Source: an uncultured Butyrivibrio sp.
GTDB lineage: Bacteria > Bacillota > Clostridia > Lachnospirales > Lachnospiraceae
Direction: 5' to 3'
Assembly: GCA_947169985.1 (NCBI GenBank)
Contig: CAMVRW010000002.1
Coordinates: 1 to 26,510 of the forward strand
DNA: 26,510 bases
Shown: piece by piece, positions 6,552 to 14,235 of the stretch
Numbering within the stretch: the first letter of the stretch is position 1
Layout of the letters: each line of letters starts with the position of its first letter
Program-made: the position numbers and the translations under genes
Notes under the pieces: model-generated
Databases searched by the model: none
What the model saw: only the letters and a program-made list of their open reading frames with translations
Told to the model about the DNA's origin: nothing

Positions 6552-7562
6552 ATGCATATGGCAGACGCCCTCGTGGCACCGGCAGTAGCTGGAACAATGT
6601 ACGTTTTATCCGCATCAGCAGCGGGTGTATCAGTTAAAAAAGTCAGGGAAGAAAATGATCCTAAGAAGATCCCTGTAATGGGAGTAATGGGAGCTTTCGT
6701 ATTTGCAACACAGATGCTCAACTTTACAATTCCCGGAACAGGTTCATCAGGACACCTTTGTGGTGGAATGATGCTTTCTGCAATCCTTGGACCTTACGCA
6801 GGATTCCTTACTATGATCGGAGTTTTGCTGGTTCAGTGTTTACTCTTTGCAGACGGAGGACTTCTGGCCCTGGGCTGTAATATATGGAATATGGCCTTTT
6901 ATGGGTGCTTCGTGGGAGCACTACTTATATGGAGACCAATAATGAAGAAAGGAGCCACAAGAGGTAAGATTATTCTTGCATCCATCCTGGGATGTATCCT
7001 TACTCTTCAGATGGGAGCTTTCTCAGTTACCATTGAGACCCTGCTCTCAGGTGTGACAGAGCTTCCTTTCTCAGTATTTGTAGCAACAATGCAGCCTATT
7101 CATCTGGCAATCGGCCTTGTTGAAGGCCTTATAACAGCAGCTGTTCTTGTATTCATTCACGAGGCAAGACCTGAACTTCTTTGGGGTGTTGGCGAGAGCG
7201 CAGAGGTTAAGGAAGGCAAGCTCAGCCTTAAGGGAACGGTTATCGCCCTTGCGGTTGCAGCAGCAATCTGTGGCGGAGCAATATCTCTTTTCGCCTCCTC
7301 ATTCCCTGATGGCCTTGAGTGGTCAATGGAGCAGGTTGCAGGAACAACAGAGCTTGAGGCAGACGGTGGCGTTTATGACACAGCAGCAGGCATTCAGGAG
7401 AGCACATCTCTTTTACCTGATTATGCATTTAAGAACAGCGAGTCTGCTGTAGGAACCAGCTTTTCCGGTATCGTTGGAGCACTTGTTGTGGTCGGAGTTA
7501 TGGTTGGTGCCAGCTACGCATTCAAGTTCTTCAAGAACAAGGATTCAGCGAACGCAGCGTAA
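6552..7562 (+). CDS. cbiM: Cobalt/nickel ECF transporter S component, CbiM with fused PDGLE domain
   Basis: A 336-residue membrane protein. The N-terminus MHMADAL supplies the His-2 amino-terminal metal site typical of CbiM/NikM. HLCGGMM and FADGGLLALGCNIWNMA (about residues 97-113) are family hallmarks. Residues 1 to about 215 make the CbiM helical bundle. The last 110 residues begin with a membrane helix, carry FPDGLEW (a PDGLE motif) and end in a second helix, so a CbiN/NikL-like PDGLE partner is fused to the C-terminus instead of being a separate gene. It captures Co2+ or Ni2+ for import powered by CbiQ and CbiO; sequence alone does not settle which metal. The start is supported by GGGAGAG at 6538-6544. 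Confidence 0.92.
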   Translation: MHMADALVAPAVAGTMYVLSASAAGVSVKKVREENDPKKIPVMGVMGAFVFATQMLNFTIPGTGSSGHLCGGMMLSAILGPYAGFLTMIGVLLVQCLLFADGGLLALGCNIWNMAFYGCFVGALLIWRPIMKKGATRGKIILASILGCILTLQMGAFSVTIETLLSGVTELPFSVFVATMQPIHLAIGLVEGLITAAVLVFIHEARPELLWGVGESAEVKEGKLSLKGTVIALAVAAAICGGAISLFASSFPDGLEWSMEQVAGTTELEADGGVYDTAAGIQESTSLLPDYAFKNSESAVGTSFSGIVGALVVVGVMVGASYAFKFFKNKDSANAA

Positions 7563-7574
7563 AAGCTGTCAGTT

Positions 7575-7583
7575 TGGTATAAT
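7575..7583 (+). promoter_or_regulatory. Extended -10 promoter at cbiQ, possibly leaderless
   Basis: TGG-TATAAT is a consensus extended -10 element (TGn plus TATAAT at 7578-7583). Only six bases separate it from the GTG start of cbiQ, so RNA would begin at or next to the start codon. No convincing -35 is seen. It may simply be chance in an AT-rich junction; cbiQ can also be read from the cbiM transcript. Confidence 0.4.
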
Positions 7584-7589
7584 AATTAA

Positions 7590-8411
7590 GTGAAAGCAAT
7601 CGAAGATAATCTGCATGAACTAAATAAGCTTCAGAATCTTCAGCAGCGTTCCCATTGGATGAACCTTATTCATCCTCTGGGGAAGCTGCTTGTTTGCGTT
7701 TTGTACATACTTGTGGTGGCTTCCTTCAATAAATATGACCTCCAGGGAATGATCCTCATGGCGGTTTTTCCGGTGTTTGGATTTGTGGCAGGAGAACTGT
7801 CCTTTAAAGAGGGAGTATACAGGATGAGGCTGATCCTTCCTCTGGTGCTGTTTGTTGGTATATTCAATCCATTCTTTGACAGGGAAATACTCTTTTACAT
7901 AGCAGGCACGGCAAAAGAGTTGTCGGCCGGGGCAGAGGCAACAGGAGGAATTCCGGTTACCGGAGGCTTAGTGTCTATGCTGACGTTGATGCTAAAGGGC
8001 TTCTACTGCGTACTTTCGGCCTACATCCTTATTGCGACTACCTCTATAGAGGAGATCTGCTATGCCCTGCGAAAGCTCCACATTCCCAAGGTGATTGTCA
8101 TGGTCATTCTTTTGATCTACAGGTACTTTGGTCTTATGGGGAATGAGGCAGACAGGATCGCAACTGCCTACGCCTTAAGAGCGCCATCCCAGAAGGGTAT
8201 CAATTATAAGGCCTGGGGACCACTGGTGGGACAGTGGCTTCTTCGTAGCATGGACAGAGCGGGAGTTGTGTATGAAAGCATGGTGCTGAGGGGCTTTAGG
8301 GGTGAGTTCTGGAGCAAGGCCCGTGGATTTAAGCCAAGTGATATGGTTTACGCAATAGCGTGGACTGTCATTTTTCTTGCGATACGTTTCGGCTCGGGAT
8401 ATTTCTTTTGA
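7590..8411 (+). CDS. cbiQ: Energy-coupling factor transmembrane protein CbiQ (EcfT)
   Basis: A 273-residue membrane protein with several hydrophobic helices (for example LGKLLVCVLYILVVA and KVIVMVILLIYRYF) and the two EcfT coupling motifs: ATAYALRA near residue 190 and YESMVLRGFRG near 230, whose alanine/arginine/glycine helices grip the ATPase. It is the scaffold that joins CbiM to CbiO. GTG 7590 follows an in-frame TAA, so no longer form exists; no Shine-Dalgarno is visible before it. The next in-frame start is ATG 7659 (M24), which lacks one too and would leave a very short head before the first helix. GTG is preferred because of the extended -10 just upstream. Gap to cbiM 27 nt. Confidence 0.9.
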   Translation: MKAIEDNLHELNKLQNLQQRSHWMNLIHPLGKLLVCVLYILVVASFNKYDLQGMILMAVFPVFGFVAGELSFKEGVYRMRLILPLVLFVGIFNPFFDREILFYIAGTAKELSAGAEATGGIPVTGGLVSMLTLMLKGFYCVLSAYILIATTSIEEICYALRKLHIPKVIVMVILLIYRYFGLMGNEADRIATAYALRAPSQKGINYKAWGPLVGQWLLRSMDRAGVVYESMVLRGFRGEFWSKARGFKPSDMVYAIAWTVIFLAIRFGSGYFF

Positions 8412-8438
8412 CATGTATTATGGAAAGGCATTTCATTT

Positions 8439-9194
8439 ATGAAAACAGGAATTAACGGAGAGGCCCTCCGCATAAAGAATCTAAGCTTCTCCTATGAGAA
8501 GGGGCAAAAGGTCCTGGATGGTGTGAATCTTGTGGCTCAAGAAGGGGAGAGCATCGGGATAATCGGTGCCAATGGAATTGGTAAGTCCACCCTTATGAAG
8601 CTTCTGGTGGGGCTTTATCTTGATTATGAGGGTGAGCTTGAGGTGGCTGGTCACCCGGTAACGAGAAAAAATCTCAATCACATCAGGGAGCATATTGGAT
8701 ATGTCTTCCAGGACTCCGACAGTCAGCTGTTTTTGTCTACAGTTGAGGAAGATGTTGCCTTTGGCCCCCGCAACTACGGTCTTTCTGACGAGGAGGTTGA
8801 CCGCAGGGTAAAAGAGGCTTTGGAGAAGGTCCACATTCCTCATCTGGCAAAGAAGCATAATTACAAGCTTTCCGGGGGAGAGAAGAAGCTGGCGGCTATA
8901 GCGACAATTCTTTCCATGGAGCCTGACATAATCATAATGGATGAGCCTTCGATCGCCCTTGATCCCAGGAACAGACGGTATCTTATCGGGATCCTGAATG
9001 AGATAAAAGCCCTCAAGATAGTAACTTCCCATGACTTGGATTTTGTGCTGGATACCTGCAATAGAGTGGTGCTTTTGGATGAAGGAAGGATCATTGCTGA
9101 TGGTGAGGCAGGTACTATTTTGCAGGATAAAAAGCTTTTGGAAGATCATGGATTGGAACTGCCATTAAGCCTGATGCGCAGAGATAAATTTTAA
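8439..9194 (+). CDS. cbiO: Cobalt/nickel ECF transporter ATP-binding protein CbiO
   Basis: A 251-residue ABC ATPase. Walker A is GANGIGKST (43-51), the Q-loop lies in VFQDSDSQLF, the signature is LSGGE (144-148), Walker B is IIIMDEP (164-170), and the switch histidine is H198 in TSHDLD. FQDSDSQLF is typical of CbiO/EcfA. It hydrolyses ATP on the cytoplasmic face to drive metal import through CbiQ and CbiM. As in most CbiMQO systems there is a single ATPase, which presumably acts as a homodimer. GGAAAGG (8422-8428) precedes ATG 8439. It is the last gene of the cbi cluster, followed by a terminator. Confidence 0.93.
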   Translation: MKTGINGEALRIKNLSFSYEKGQKVLDGVNLVAQEGESIGIIGANGIGKSTLMKLLVGLYLDYEGELEVAGHPVTRKNLNHIREHIGYVFQDSDSQLFLSTVEEDVAFGPRNYGLSDEEVDRRVKEALEKVHIPHLAKKHNYKLSGGEKKLAAIATILSMEPDIIIMDEPSIALDPRNRRYLIGILNEIKALKIVTSHDLDFVLDTCNRVVLLDEGRIIADGEAGTILQDKKLLEDHGLELPLSLMRRDKF

Positions 9195-9199
9195 CATAG

Positions 9200-9229
9200 A
9201 ACGTTTGTTAAAAGAATCTAAAAAACGTT
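9200..9229. promoter_or_regulatory. Inverted repeat upstream of thiolase, possible operator
   Basis: AACGTTT (9200-9206) and AAACGTT (9223-9229) are perfect inverted repeats 16 nt apart, with no T-run after them. The right arm ends in the proposed -35 box of the thiolase promoter, so a bound dimer could block it. The sequence also contains TTGTTAA (9205-9211), one half of a Rex-type site, but the second half is poor. Confidence 0.35.
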
Positions 9230-9256
9230 GAGGGGCGTACATTTAGATGATAAAAT
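9228..9256 (+). promoter_or_regulatory. Putative thiolase promoter
   Basis: TTGAGG (9228-9233), 17 nt, TAAAAT (9251-9256): 4 of 6 and 5 of 6 consensus matches. Transcription would start near 9263, inside the first arm of the terminator at 9258-9303, so the leader would be a trimmed version of that hairpin. No better promoter was seen between the terminator and the gene. Confidence 0.5.
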
Positions 9257-9257
9257 A

Positions 9258-9303
9258 GAAGTGGTGTAGCCTCGAAAAAAACAGGGGTTGCCACTTCTTT
9301 TTT
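9258..9303 (+). terminator. Intrinsic terminator of the cbi operon
   Basis: GAAGTGG (9258-9264) pairs with CCACTTC (9291-9297), followed by TTTTTT (9298-9303). An inner AGCC/GGTT stem lengthens it. It ends transcription from cbiMQO but also lies downstream of the only clear thiolase promoter, so it may attenuate thiolase transcription. Confidence 0.85.
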
Positions 9304-9353
9304 AGTATCAATGCGAATGACTTTTAAAACTTAAACACGGAGGAAAAAGAGCT

Positions 9354-10535
9354 ATGGCAAGAAAAGTGGTTTTGGCAGGAGCATGTAGAACAGCAATCGG
9401 TACCATGGGGGGAACACTTAGCACAACACCTGCACCAGTACTTGGCACAATAGTTATTAAAGAGGCTTTGAAGAGAGCCGGGGTAAAGCCAGAGCAGGTA
9501 GATGAAGTATACATGGGATGTGTTATCCAGGCGGGTCTTGGACAGAATCCCGCAAGACAGTCAGCGATCAATGCAGGTATTCCCGTTGAGGTTCCTGCAA
9601 CTACTATTAATGTTCTTTGTGGATCAGGCCTTCACTGCGTAAACCTTGCAGCCAAGCTCATCGGAATGGGCGATGCAGATATAATCGTCGCAGGTGGTAT
9701 GGAAAACATGTCAATGGCTCCTTACCTTATGCAGCAGGGACGTTACGGATATCGTATGGGATCAGGTGAATTGCAGGATGCGATGATAAAGGATGCTCTG
9801 ACAGATGCTTTTGGCGGATATCACATGGGTATCACGGCTGAGAATATTGCTGAGCAGTGGAATCTCACAAGGCAGCAGCTGGATGAATTCGCAGCATGGT
9901 CACAGAATAAGGCTGAAAAAGCTATTGCAGAAGGAAAGTTCAAGGACGAGATAGTCCCTGTAGAGATAAAGAAAAAGAAAGAGACAATTATTTTTGATAC
10001 AGATGAAGGCCCTCGTAAGGGCGTTACTGTAGAAGGTATTTCAGGACTCAAGCCAGCGTTCAAGAAGGATGGCGGAGTTGTTACAGCAGCTAACTCATCA
10101 GGAATCAATGACGCAGCATCAGCAATAATTGTCATGAGTGAAGAAAAGGCAAAAGAGCTTGGAGTTAAGCCTATGGCTACCTGGATAGCAGGTGAACTTG
10201 CAGGTGTAGAACCAAGCATCATGGGAATAGGTCCTGTAGCTGCTACACAGAAGGTTATGAAAAAGGCTGGATATTCAATAGGTGATTTTGATCTTATTGA
10301 GGCAAACGAGGCTTTTGCAGCTCAGTCGGTGGCTGTTCAGCATGATCTTGGATTCAGTAATGACGTCCTCAACGTAAATGGTGGCGCTATAGCTCTTGGA
10401 CATCCTGTAGGCTGCTCCGGAAACAGAATTCTTGTTACTCTGCTTCATGAGATGGAAAAGCGCGATGTTCACAAGGGCCTTGCGACTCTTTGCGTTGGTG
10501 GCGGAATGGGATGCGCAGCTATAGTAGAAAGGTGA
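9354..10535 (+). CDS. thlA: Acetyl-CoA acetyltransferase (thiolase)
   Basis: A 393-residue biosynthetic-type thiolase of normal length. The nucleophile is C89 in NVLCGSG, the histidine is H350 in GHPVGCSG, and the second catalytic cysteine is C380 in CVGGGMG; NEAFAAQ and GGMENMS are further family motifs. It condenses two acetyl-CoA to acetoacetyl-CoA, the first step of butyrate synthesis, and so feeds the pathway whose last steps use the dehydrogenase/Etf genes at the start of the window. Here it stands apart from them rather than in one bcs operon. The start is set by GGAGG just before ATG 9354. The response-regulator gene begins 49 nt downstream with no terminator between, so the two may be co-transcribed. 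Confidence 0.95.
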   Translation: MARKVVLAGACRTAIGTMGGTLSTTPAPVLGTIVIKEALKRAGVKPEQVDEVYMGCVIQAGLGQNPARQSAINAGIPVEVPATTINVLCGSGLHCVNLAAKLIGMGDADIIVAGGMENMSMAPYLMQQGRYGYRMGSGELQDAMIKDALTDAFGGYHMGITAENIAEQWNLTRQQLDEFAAWSQNKAEKAIAEGKFKDEIVPVEIKKKKETIIFDTDEGPRKGVTVEGISGLKPAFKKDGGVVTAANSSGINDAASAIIVMSEEKAKELGVKPMATWIAGELAGVEPSIMGIGPVAATQKVMKKAGYSIGDFDLIEANEAFAAQSVAVQHDLGFSNDVLNVNGGAIALGHPVGCSGNRILVTLLHEMEKRDVHKGLATLCVGGGMGCAAIVER

Positions 10536-10540
10536 GATAG

Positions 10541-10556
10541 GAAATCCCCCGATTTC
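10541..10556 (+). other. Intercistronic hairpin
   Basis: GAAATC-CCCC-GATTTC is a perfect 6-bp hairpin with a CCCC loop, in the 49-nt gap between thiolase and the response regulator. No T-run follows, so it is not a terminator. It could set transcript stability or the ratio between the two genes. Confidence 0.5.
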
Positions 10557-10584
10557 TGTGATCGAACCTTATCCTGGAGGTTGT

Positions 10585-11706
10585 ATGGCAAATCGTTCAA
10601 TTCTCGTAGTTGATGACAATGAGATCAACAGAGGTATTCTTGGAGAGATCTTCAAGGATAAGTATAATATCCTGGAAGCCGGAGACGGTTTAGAGGCTAT
10701 TAAGATAATGGAGGCGGAGGGCACCAAACTGGCGGCGATCCTTCTCGATATTGTCATGCCTGAGATGGATGGCTATGCTGTTCTTGAGGAAATGGCAAAG
10801 AGGGACAACCTTAATGAAACCATCCCGGTTCTGATGATCACTGCTGATACCTCTACGGAAGCAGAGCGTACCAGTTATCAAAAAGGCGCTGCGGATGTTA
10901 TCCATAAGCCCTTTGATCCCGTCATTGTAGACAGGCGTGTTTCGAGAACTATTGAGCTCTATGATCACAAGAATAAGCTGGAGAATCAGGTTGATGACCA
11001 GACCAGAGTCCTGAAAAAGCAGTTTGTATATCTTAAAAAACAGGAAGAAAAGCTTAAGAACAGCAACGAGAAGGTTATTGATACTATAGCCACCATCGTT
11101 GAGTTCAGGAGTATGGAATCCAGTTATCATTTAAAGAGGATCAAGGGGTTCGTTAGGATCCTTGCTCTGACTGCCATGAATAACTACCCTGAGATGGGGC
11201 TTACGCCTCACCTTGTAGATGTTATTACCCAGGCCTCAGCCATGCATGATATTGGAAAGATCTCTGTTCCGGATTCGATTTTGCTTAAACCGGGACGTTT
11301 GTCCAATGAAGAATTTGAAGTTATGAAATCTCACACCACCAGAGGTAGTGAGATCATAGAGATGATCAAGGATGTTCAGGATAAAGAGTATTACGAGATG
11401 TGTCTGGATATCTGCAGGCATCACCATGAAAGATACGATGGAAAAGGATATCCCGACGGCCTTAAAGGTGAACAGAACTCTATAGGAGCACAGTTCACTG
11501 CTTTGGCTGATGTATATGATGCTTTGGTCAGCGACAGAGTATATAAGGCAGCTTATCCTATGGATAAGGCCTACGAGATGATCAAGAACGGTGAGTGCGG
11601 AGTATTTTCTGAAAAGCTTCTGGCTTGCTTCGAGTTTGCCCGTCCTGACATGGAAAAACTTGTTACGGAAACCAAGGCATTAGAGCAGGCTGAAAAGGAT
11701 ACATAA
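10585..11706 (+). CDS. Response regulator with HD-GYP output domain
   Basis: A 373-residue cytoplasmic protein. Residues 4 to about 125 are a receiver domain with the acidic pair in VVDDNE, the phosphorylated aspartate D55 in LLDIVMPEMDG, the ITAD threonine and the conserved lysine in HKPFDP. A charged coiled-coil linker (about 130-165) follows. Residues about 170-360 are an HD-GYP domain: H221-D222 in MHDIGK, HHERYDGKGYPDG with GYP at 288-290, and the ALADVYDAL motif. HD-GYP domains hydrolyse cyclic-di-GMP, so phosphorylation probably controls its level. The partner kinase is not in the window. GGAGG (10576-10580) chooses ATG 10585 over an upstream in-frame GTG at 10558. No terminator separates it from the tRNA-Arg gene. 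Confidence 0.93.
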   Translation: MANRSILVVDDNEINRGILGEIFKDKYNILEAGDGLEAIKIMEAEGTKLAAILLDIVMPEMDGYAVLEEMAKRDNLNETIPVLMITADTSTEAERTSYQKGAADVIHKPFDPVIVDRRVSRTIELYDHKNKLENQVDDQTRVLKKQFVYLKKQEEKLKNSNEKVIDTIATIVEFRSMESSYHLKRIKGFVRILALTAMNNYPEMGLTPHLVDVITQASAMHDIGKISVPDSILLKPGRLSNEEFEVMKSHTTRGSEIIEMIKDVQDKEYYEMCLDICRHHHERYDGKGYPDGLKGEQNSIGAQFTALADVYDALVSDRVYKAAYPMDKAYEMIKNGECGVFSEKLLACFEFARPDMEKLVTETKALEQAEKDT

Positions 11707-11712
11707 TTTTTC

Positions 11713-11741
11713 TTGACAAAGCCATGAGGCATGAATATAAT
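11713..11741 (+). promoter_or_regulatory. Consensus promoter of tRNA-Arg(ACG)
   Basis: TTGACA (11713-11718), exactly 17 nt, TATAAT (11736-11741): a perfect sigma-70/SigA promoter. It starts only seven bases after the response-regulator stop codon and fires about 20 nt before the tRNA. Confidence 0.92.
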
Positions 11742-11767
11742 ATTATTTGTTGCCGATATTGGCTTGA

Positions 11768-11841
11768 GTGCGTGTAGCTCAGCTGGATAGAGCGTCTGGC
11801 TACGGACCAGAAGGTCGTGGGTTCGAATCCTGTCACGCACA
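11768..11841 (+). tRNA. tRNA-Arg, anticodon ACG
   Basis: The acceptor arm GTGCGTG pairs fully with CACGCAC (11834-11840), discriminator A11841. The D arm is GCTC/GAGC, the anticodon stem TCTGG/CCAGA encloses loop CTACGGA (anticodon ACG, wobble A presumably edited to inosine), and the T loop is TTCGAAT on a G-U rich stem. CCA is not encoded. It reads CGU/CGC/CGA arginine codons. Confidence 0.95.
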
Positions 11842-11850
11842 CTCAACACA

Positions 11851-11887
11851 AACAGCGATTGCATTATATGTGTGATCGCTGTTTTTT
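11851..11887 (+). terminator. Terminator after tRNA-Arg
   Basis: AACAGCGAT (11851-11859) pairs with ATCGCTGTT (11875-11883), and the T-run extends to 11887. It ends the tRNA transcript and any read-through from the response-regulator gene. Confidence 0.92.
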
Positions 11888-11933
11888 ATTTGCTTTGTGT
11901 AATCGATATAACGATAATTAATATAATTTTAAC

Positions 11934-11962
11934 TTGAAAATAATAGCCTGATTTAAGATAAT
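11934..11962 (+). promoter_or_regulatory. Promoter of the FIST/chemoreceptor operon
   Basis: TTGAAA (11934-11939), 17 nt, GATAAT (11957-11962), each 5 of 6 to consensus. The expected start, near 11969, coincides with the first base of a strong terminator-like hairpin. Confidence 0.65.
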
Positions 11963-11968
11963 TGTAAT

Positions 11969-12007
11969 AGGGGATTGGAAGAATTGTATTCTTCTATGCC
12001 CCTTTTT
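11969..12007 (+). terminator. Terminator-like hairpin at the 5' end of the FIST mRNA
   Basis: AGGGG (11969-11973) pairs with CCCCT (11999-12003), enclosing a second stem GAAGAAT (11978-11984)/ATTCTTC (11988-11994) with loop TGT; TTTTT follows at 12003-12007. It has every mark of an intrinsic terminator but lies between the proposed promoter and the Shine-Dalgarno of the FIST gene. It may attenuate the operon, act as a backup for the tRNA terminator, or protect the mRNA 5' end. Confidence 0.7.
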
Positions 12008-12040
12008 GTTGAGTGCAAATTAAAAAGGGAGACATGTCAA

Positions 12041-12322
12041 ATGAAAATGTTTTACGGAAAGGACCCATCATGCAACGTGAGTGCAGCTGTAAGCGGACTT
12101 TCAGCTCCTAAGCTCATTGTATTTACCTGCAGTGAAGAGGGATTTGACAAGGCAGTTGCAGACATTGAGCAGCGATATCCCGGTGTTCCCAGCATTGGAT
12201 GCGTGGGTATGGGCTACGACTCAGCGATTTTGGAAAAGGGTGTATCGGTCATGGCTTTTTCAGAAGGCGTGACTGTAGCAAGGGGAATTCTGGAGGATGT
12301 CTCCAAGATGCCGGCAAGATAG
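12041..12322 (+). CDS. FIST-domain sensor protein, N-terminal part, ends at an in-frame TAG
   Basis: A 93-residue product that looks like the start of a FIST_N domain: PKLIVFTCSEEGFDKAVADI, then PSIGCVGMGYDSAIL and VSVMAFSEG, matching the family's strand-helix-strand and GC-containing loop. It stops at TAG 12320-12322. The same frame then runs on as IGRRKKD into ATG 12344 and the remaining FIST sequence, so this is the front part of one interrupted gene. FIST proteins sense small ligands, probably amino acids, and feed chemotaxis or two-component systems. AGGGAG (12026-12031) selects ATG 12041 over an upstream TTG at 11975 that lies inside the hairpin. Alternatives: nonsense mutation, stop-codon read-through, genuine split subunits, or a sequencing error. 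Confidence 0.75.
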   Translation: MKMFYGKDPSCNVSAAVSGLSAPKLIVFTCSEEGFDKAVADIEQRYPGVPSIGCVGMGYDSAILEKGVSVMAFSEGVTVARGILEDVSKMPAR

Positions 12323-12343
12323 ATCGGCAGGCGTAAAAAAGAT

Positions 12344-13099
12344 ATGGAAAAGGTGGCTCCCGGAAAGGAAAATACAGCCATCATCGATTTTTGTACTGGA
12401 AATGATGCAGCGGTTCTGACAACCCTTCGAGGACTTGTGGACAGATACAATCTGCAGGTTATGGGTGCTACCGGAGATGCCGGAAAAGTTTCCTGTAATG
12501 GTAAGATCTACACCGATGGCATGGCTTATGCTGTTGTTCGAAATGAAGGTGGCAGAGTTAAGACCTACAAAGAGAACATCTATGTTCCAAAGGATAACAG
12601 GCAGCTGGTTGCTTCTAGAACTGACAGGACAAAATATTATCTGGGAGAGCTAAATGGTCGTCCTGCAAAACAGGTATACATGGAGCTTACCGGAGCGACT
12701 ACAGATAAGGATATCATCAATCAGACCTTTAAGAATCCTCTGGGTAAGATGGTTGGAAATGATGTTTGCATTATGTCTATTAAGGATGTTTCCGGTACCG
12801 GTCTTATCCTATATCGTCAGGCCAATGACTCGGATATTTTAACACTTCTTGAGATGCGTGATCCTATGGAAGTTGCAGCTTCTACCGTGAGCCGCATCAA
12901 GTCAGATTTTAACAGGATTTCAGGAATTTATTCCGTTAACTGCATTTTCCGTTATCTGGTTTTGAAGGAACGAGGCGAGCTTAATACTTATCTTGGCAAG
13001 ATTGCCTCCTTGGGAACCTCCTGTGGACTTATCGGATTCGGAGAGCACTATAATTCCCAGTTCGTTAACCAGACTATGACCTGTGTCGTATTTGAATAA
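12344..13099 (+). CDS. FIST-domain sensor protein, C-terminal part
   Basis: A 251-residue product continuing the FIST fold: [26 protein letters not shown] and [14 protein letters not shown] complete FIST_N; from about residue 80 onward it resembles FIST_C ([29 protein letters not shown], the paired-serine region [16 protein letters not shown], and a final [24 protein letters not shown]). It begins 21 nt after the TAG and in the same frame. Only a weak AGG (12329-12331), 12 nt upstream, could start it, so reinitiation after the TAG is possible but not obvious. The chemoreceptor gene follows 14 nt later with a good Shine-Dalgarno. Joined, the two parts give 352 residues, a normal FIST length. 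Confidence 0.78.
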   Translation: MEKVAPGKENTAIIDFCTGNDAAVLTTLRGLVDRYNLQVMGATGDAGKVSCNGKIYTDGMAYAVVRNEGGRVKTYKENIYVPKDNRQLVASRTDRTKYYLGELNGRPAKQVYMELTGATTDKDIINQTFKNPLGKMVGNDVCIMSIKDVSGTGLILYRQANDSDILTLLEMRDPMEVAASTVSRIKSDFNRISGIYSVNCIFRYLVLKERGELNTYLGKIASLGTSCGLIGFGEHYNSQFVNQTMTCVVFE

Positions 13100-13113
13100 A
13101 AGGAGAGACCAAT

Positions 13114-14076
13114 ATGATTACAGATTTGTTTAAGAAAAAAGATGTAGTAGAAGTTCAGAAGGTGCAGGTAGTAAGCGCTCCTGATGATGGTGAGCGCCTT
13201 GAGTCTCTCGTTTATATAGCTGACTCTATTGAGAAATTTCAAAAAGATCTGGTACAGAATGAGCTTAATTCACTGATGGAAATCCATGACATGGGTGAAG
13301 CTATCAATTCTGTTATGGAGAGTAATGCAAGACTCAGAGAGCAGATGGATGCCTTCAACGAGATGTTTGAGGCAGTTAATACCAGTGCTTCGAAGTTTGA
13401 GGATGTTAAGGTCAACATTATAAAGAGTGTAGACAATGCCCAGAACAAGGTGGAAGAGCTAAAGACCAGCTCCAACGAGGTGAGGGCTAGCTTTGATGAG
13501 ATGACACAGGGCTTTGAAAACTTCAAGAGTGCTGTTGACCAGATATCAGATTACATGAAACAGATCATTGGTATAGCAACACAGACCAACTTGCTTGCGC
13601 TTAATGCTTCTATTGAGGCTGCAAGAGCCGGTGCAGCAGGTAAAGGATTTGCGGTTGTAGCAACTGAGGTCAGGGAGCTGGCAGATGAGATCAAGGTTTT
13701 GATCAGCCAGGTAAATGCAAGCATTGAGGCAGCAGGCCAGGAGAGTGAGAAGCTCTCTTCAAGCATGGAGAATTCCATAGCTGCCATGGACAGAAGTCTT
13801 AGAGAGGTGGATGAGACCAAGGATACCTTCAAAGAGATCATTGAAAGTGCCAATGGCGCCAATGCAGTTCAACAGGAAATCAATGATACAGCTGATGCAG
13901 CTTCCGATGAGCTTTCAAGTATCGGAAATAGCTTTGCAGATATCAATAACAAGTATGATGCACTGACTGATCAGCTTGCCAGGGTCAATGCGCTTGGAAC
14001 CACAAAGAGCAGTGTGTTTGAACATATCGATAATCTTGTTTCTCAGATTCCACCAATTGTTAAGGATAGAAAATAA
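13114..14076 (+). CDS. Soluble methyl-accepting chemotaxis protein
   Basis: A 320-residue all-helical protein with no signal peptide or membrane segment. The receptor hairpin tip lies at about 152-195 ([22 protein letters not shown], then [19 protein letters not shown]), the part that contacts CheA and CheW. Long heptad-rich arms flank it, and E/Q-rich stretches could be methylation sites. There is no recognisable sensor domain; the first 60 residues are charged and unassigned. The lack of a sensor plus the tight link to the FIST gene (14-nt gap) suggests that FIST is the ligand sensor and this protein passes the signal to the chemotaxis array; that pairing is an inference. AGGAGAG just before ATG 13114 supports the start. 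A strong terminator follows. Confidence 0.92.
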   Translation: MITDLFKKKDVVEVQKVQVVSAPDDGERLESLVYIADSIEKFQKDLVQNELNSLMEIHDMGEAINSVMESNARLREQMDAFNEMFEAVNTSASKFEDVKVNIIKSVDNAQNKVEELKTSSNEVRASFDEMTQGFENFKSAVDQISDYMKQIIGIATQTNLLALNASIEAARAGAAGKGFAVVATEVRELADEIKVLISQVNASIEAAGQESEKLSSSMENSIAAMDRSLREVDETKDTFKEIIESANGANAVQQEINDTADAASDELSSIGNSFADINNKYDALTDQLARVNALGTTKSSVFEHIDNLVSQIPPIVKDRK

Positions 14077-14092
14077 AAGATTAAAGCTTATG

Positions 14093-14128
14093 GGGCTGTT
14101 GCAATTATAGTTGCAACAGTCCTTTTTT
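14093..14128 (+). terminator. Terminator of the FIST/chemoreceptor operon
   Basis: GGGCTGTTGCAA (14093-14104) pairs with TTGCAACAGTCC (14111-14122) as 12 bp with one G-T, loop TTATAG, then TTTTTT (14123-14128). Confidence 0.95.
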
Positions 14129-14221
14129 ATTGACTTTTGGAAACTGTATCACAGAATAAAGTTTTGGATTATAAACAAAATATAAACTAAATTTAGAATC
14201 CTAGAAGATTTGTTTAATATG

Positions 14222-14235
14222 TGAAAACGCTATCA
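14222..14235. promoter_or_regulatory. cre-like site 1
   Basis: TGAAAACGCTATCA matches the core cre pattern TGNAANCGNWNNCA at every fixed position. It lies about 100 nt upstream of the proposed pectinase promoter. CcpA is the usual binder of such sites in Firmicutes, but other LacI-family regulators have similar sites. Confidence 0.55.

Noticed and set aside
8408..8413. Perfect TTGACA at the cbiQ stop, possible promoter for cbiO
   Set aside because: The hexamer at the right distance is TTTCAT, a poor -10, and cbiO follows cbiQ closely with its own Shine-Dalgarno, so an extra promoter is not needed.
8481..9149. 222-codon open frame on the - strand inside cbiO
   Set aside because: It is antisense to all the ABC ATPase motifs and its translation shows no family pattern.
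9205..9222. Rex redox-repressor site before thiolase
   Set aside because: One half, TTGTTAA, fits, but the second half (ATCTAAA) matches poorly. Rex control is plausible from biology but not supported by this sequence.
11571..11864. - strand ORF whose product contains RIRTHDLLVRSQ
   Set aside because: This is the familiar artefact of translating the antisense strand of a tRNA gene (tRNA-Arg here).
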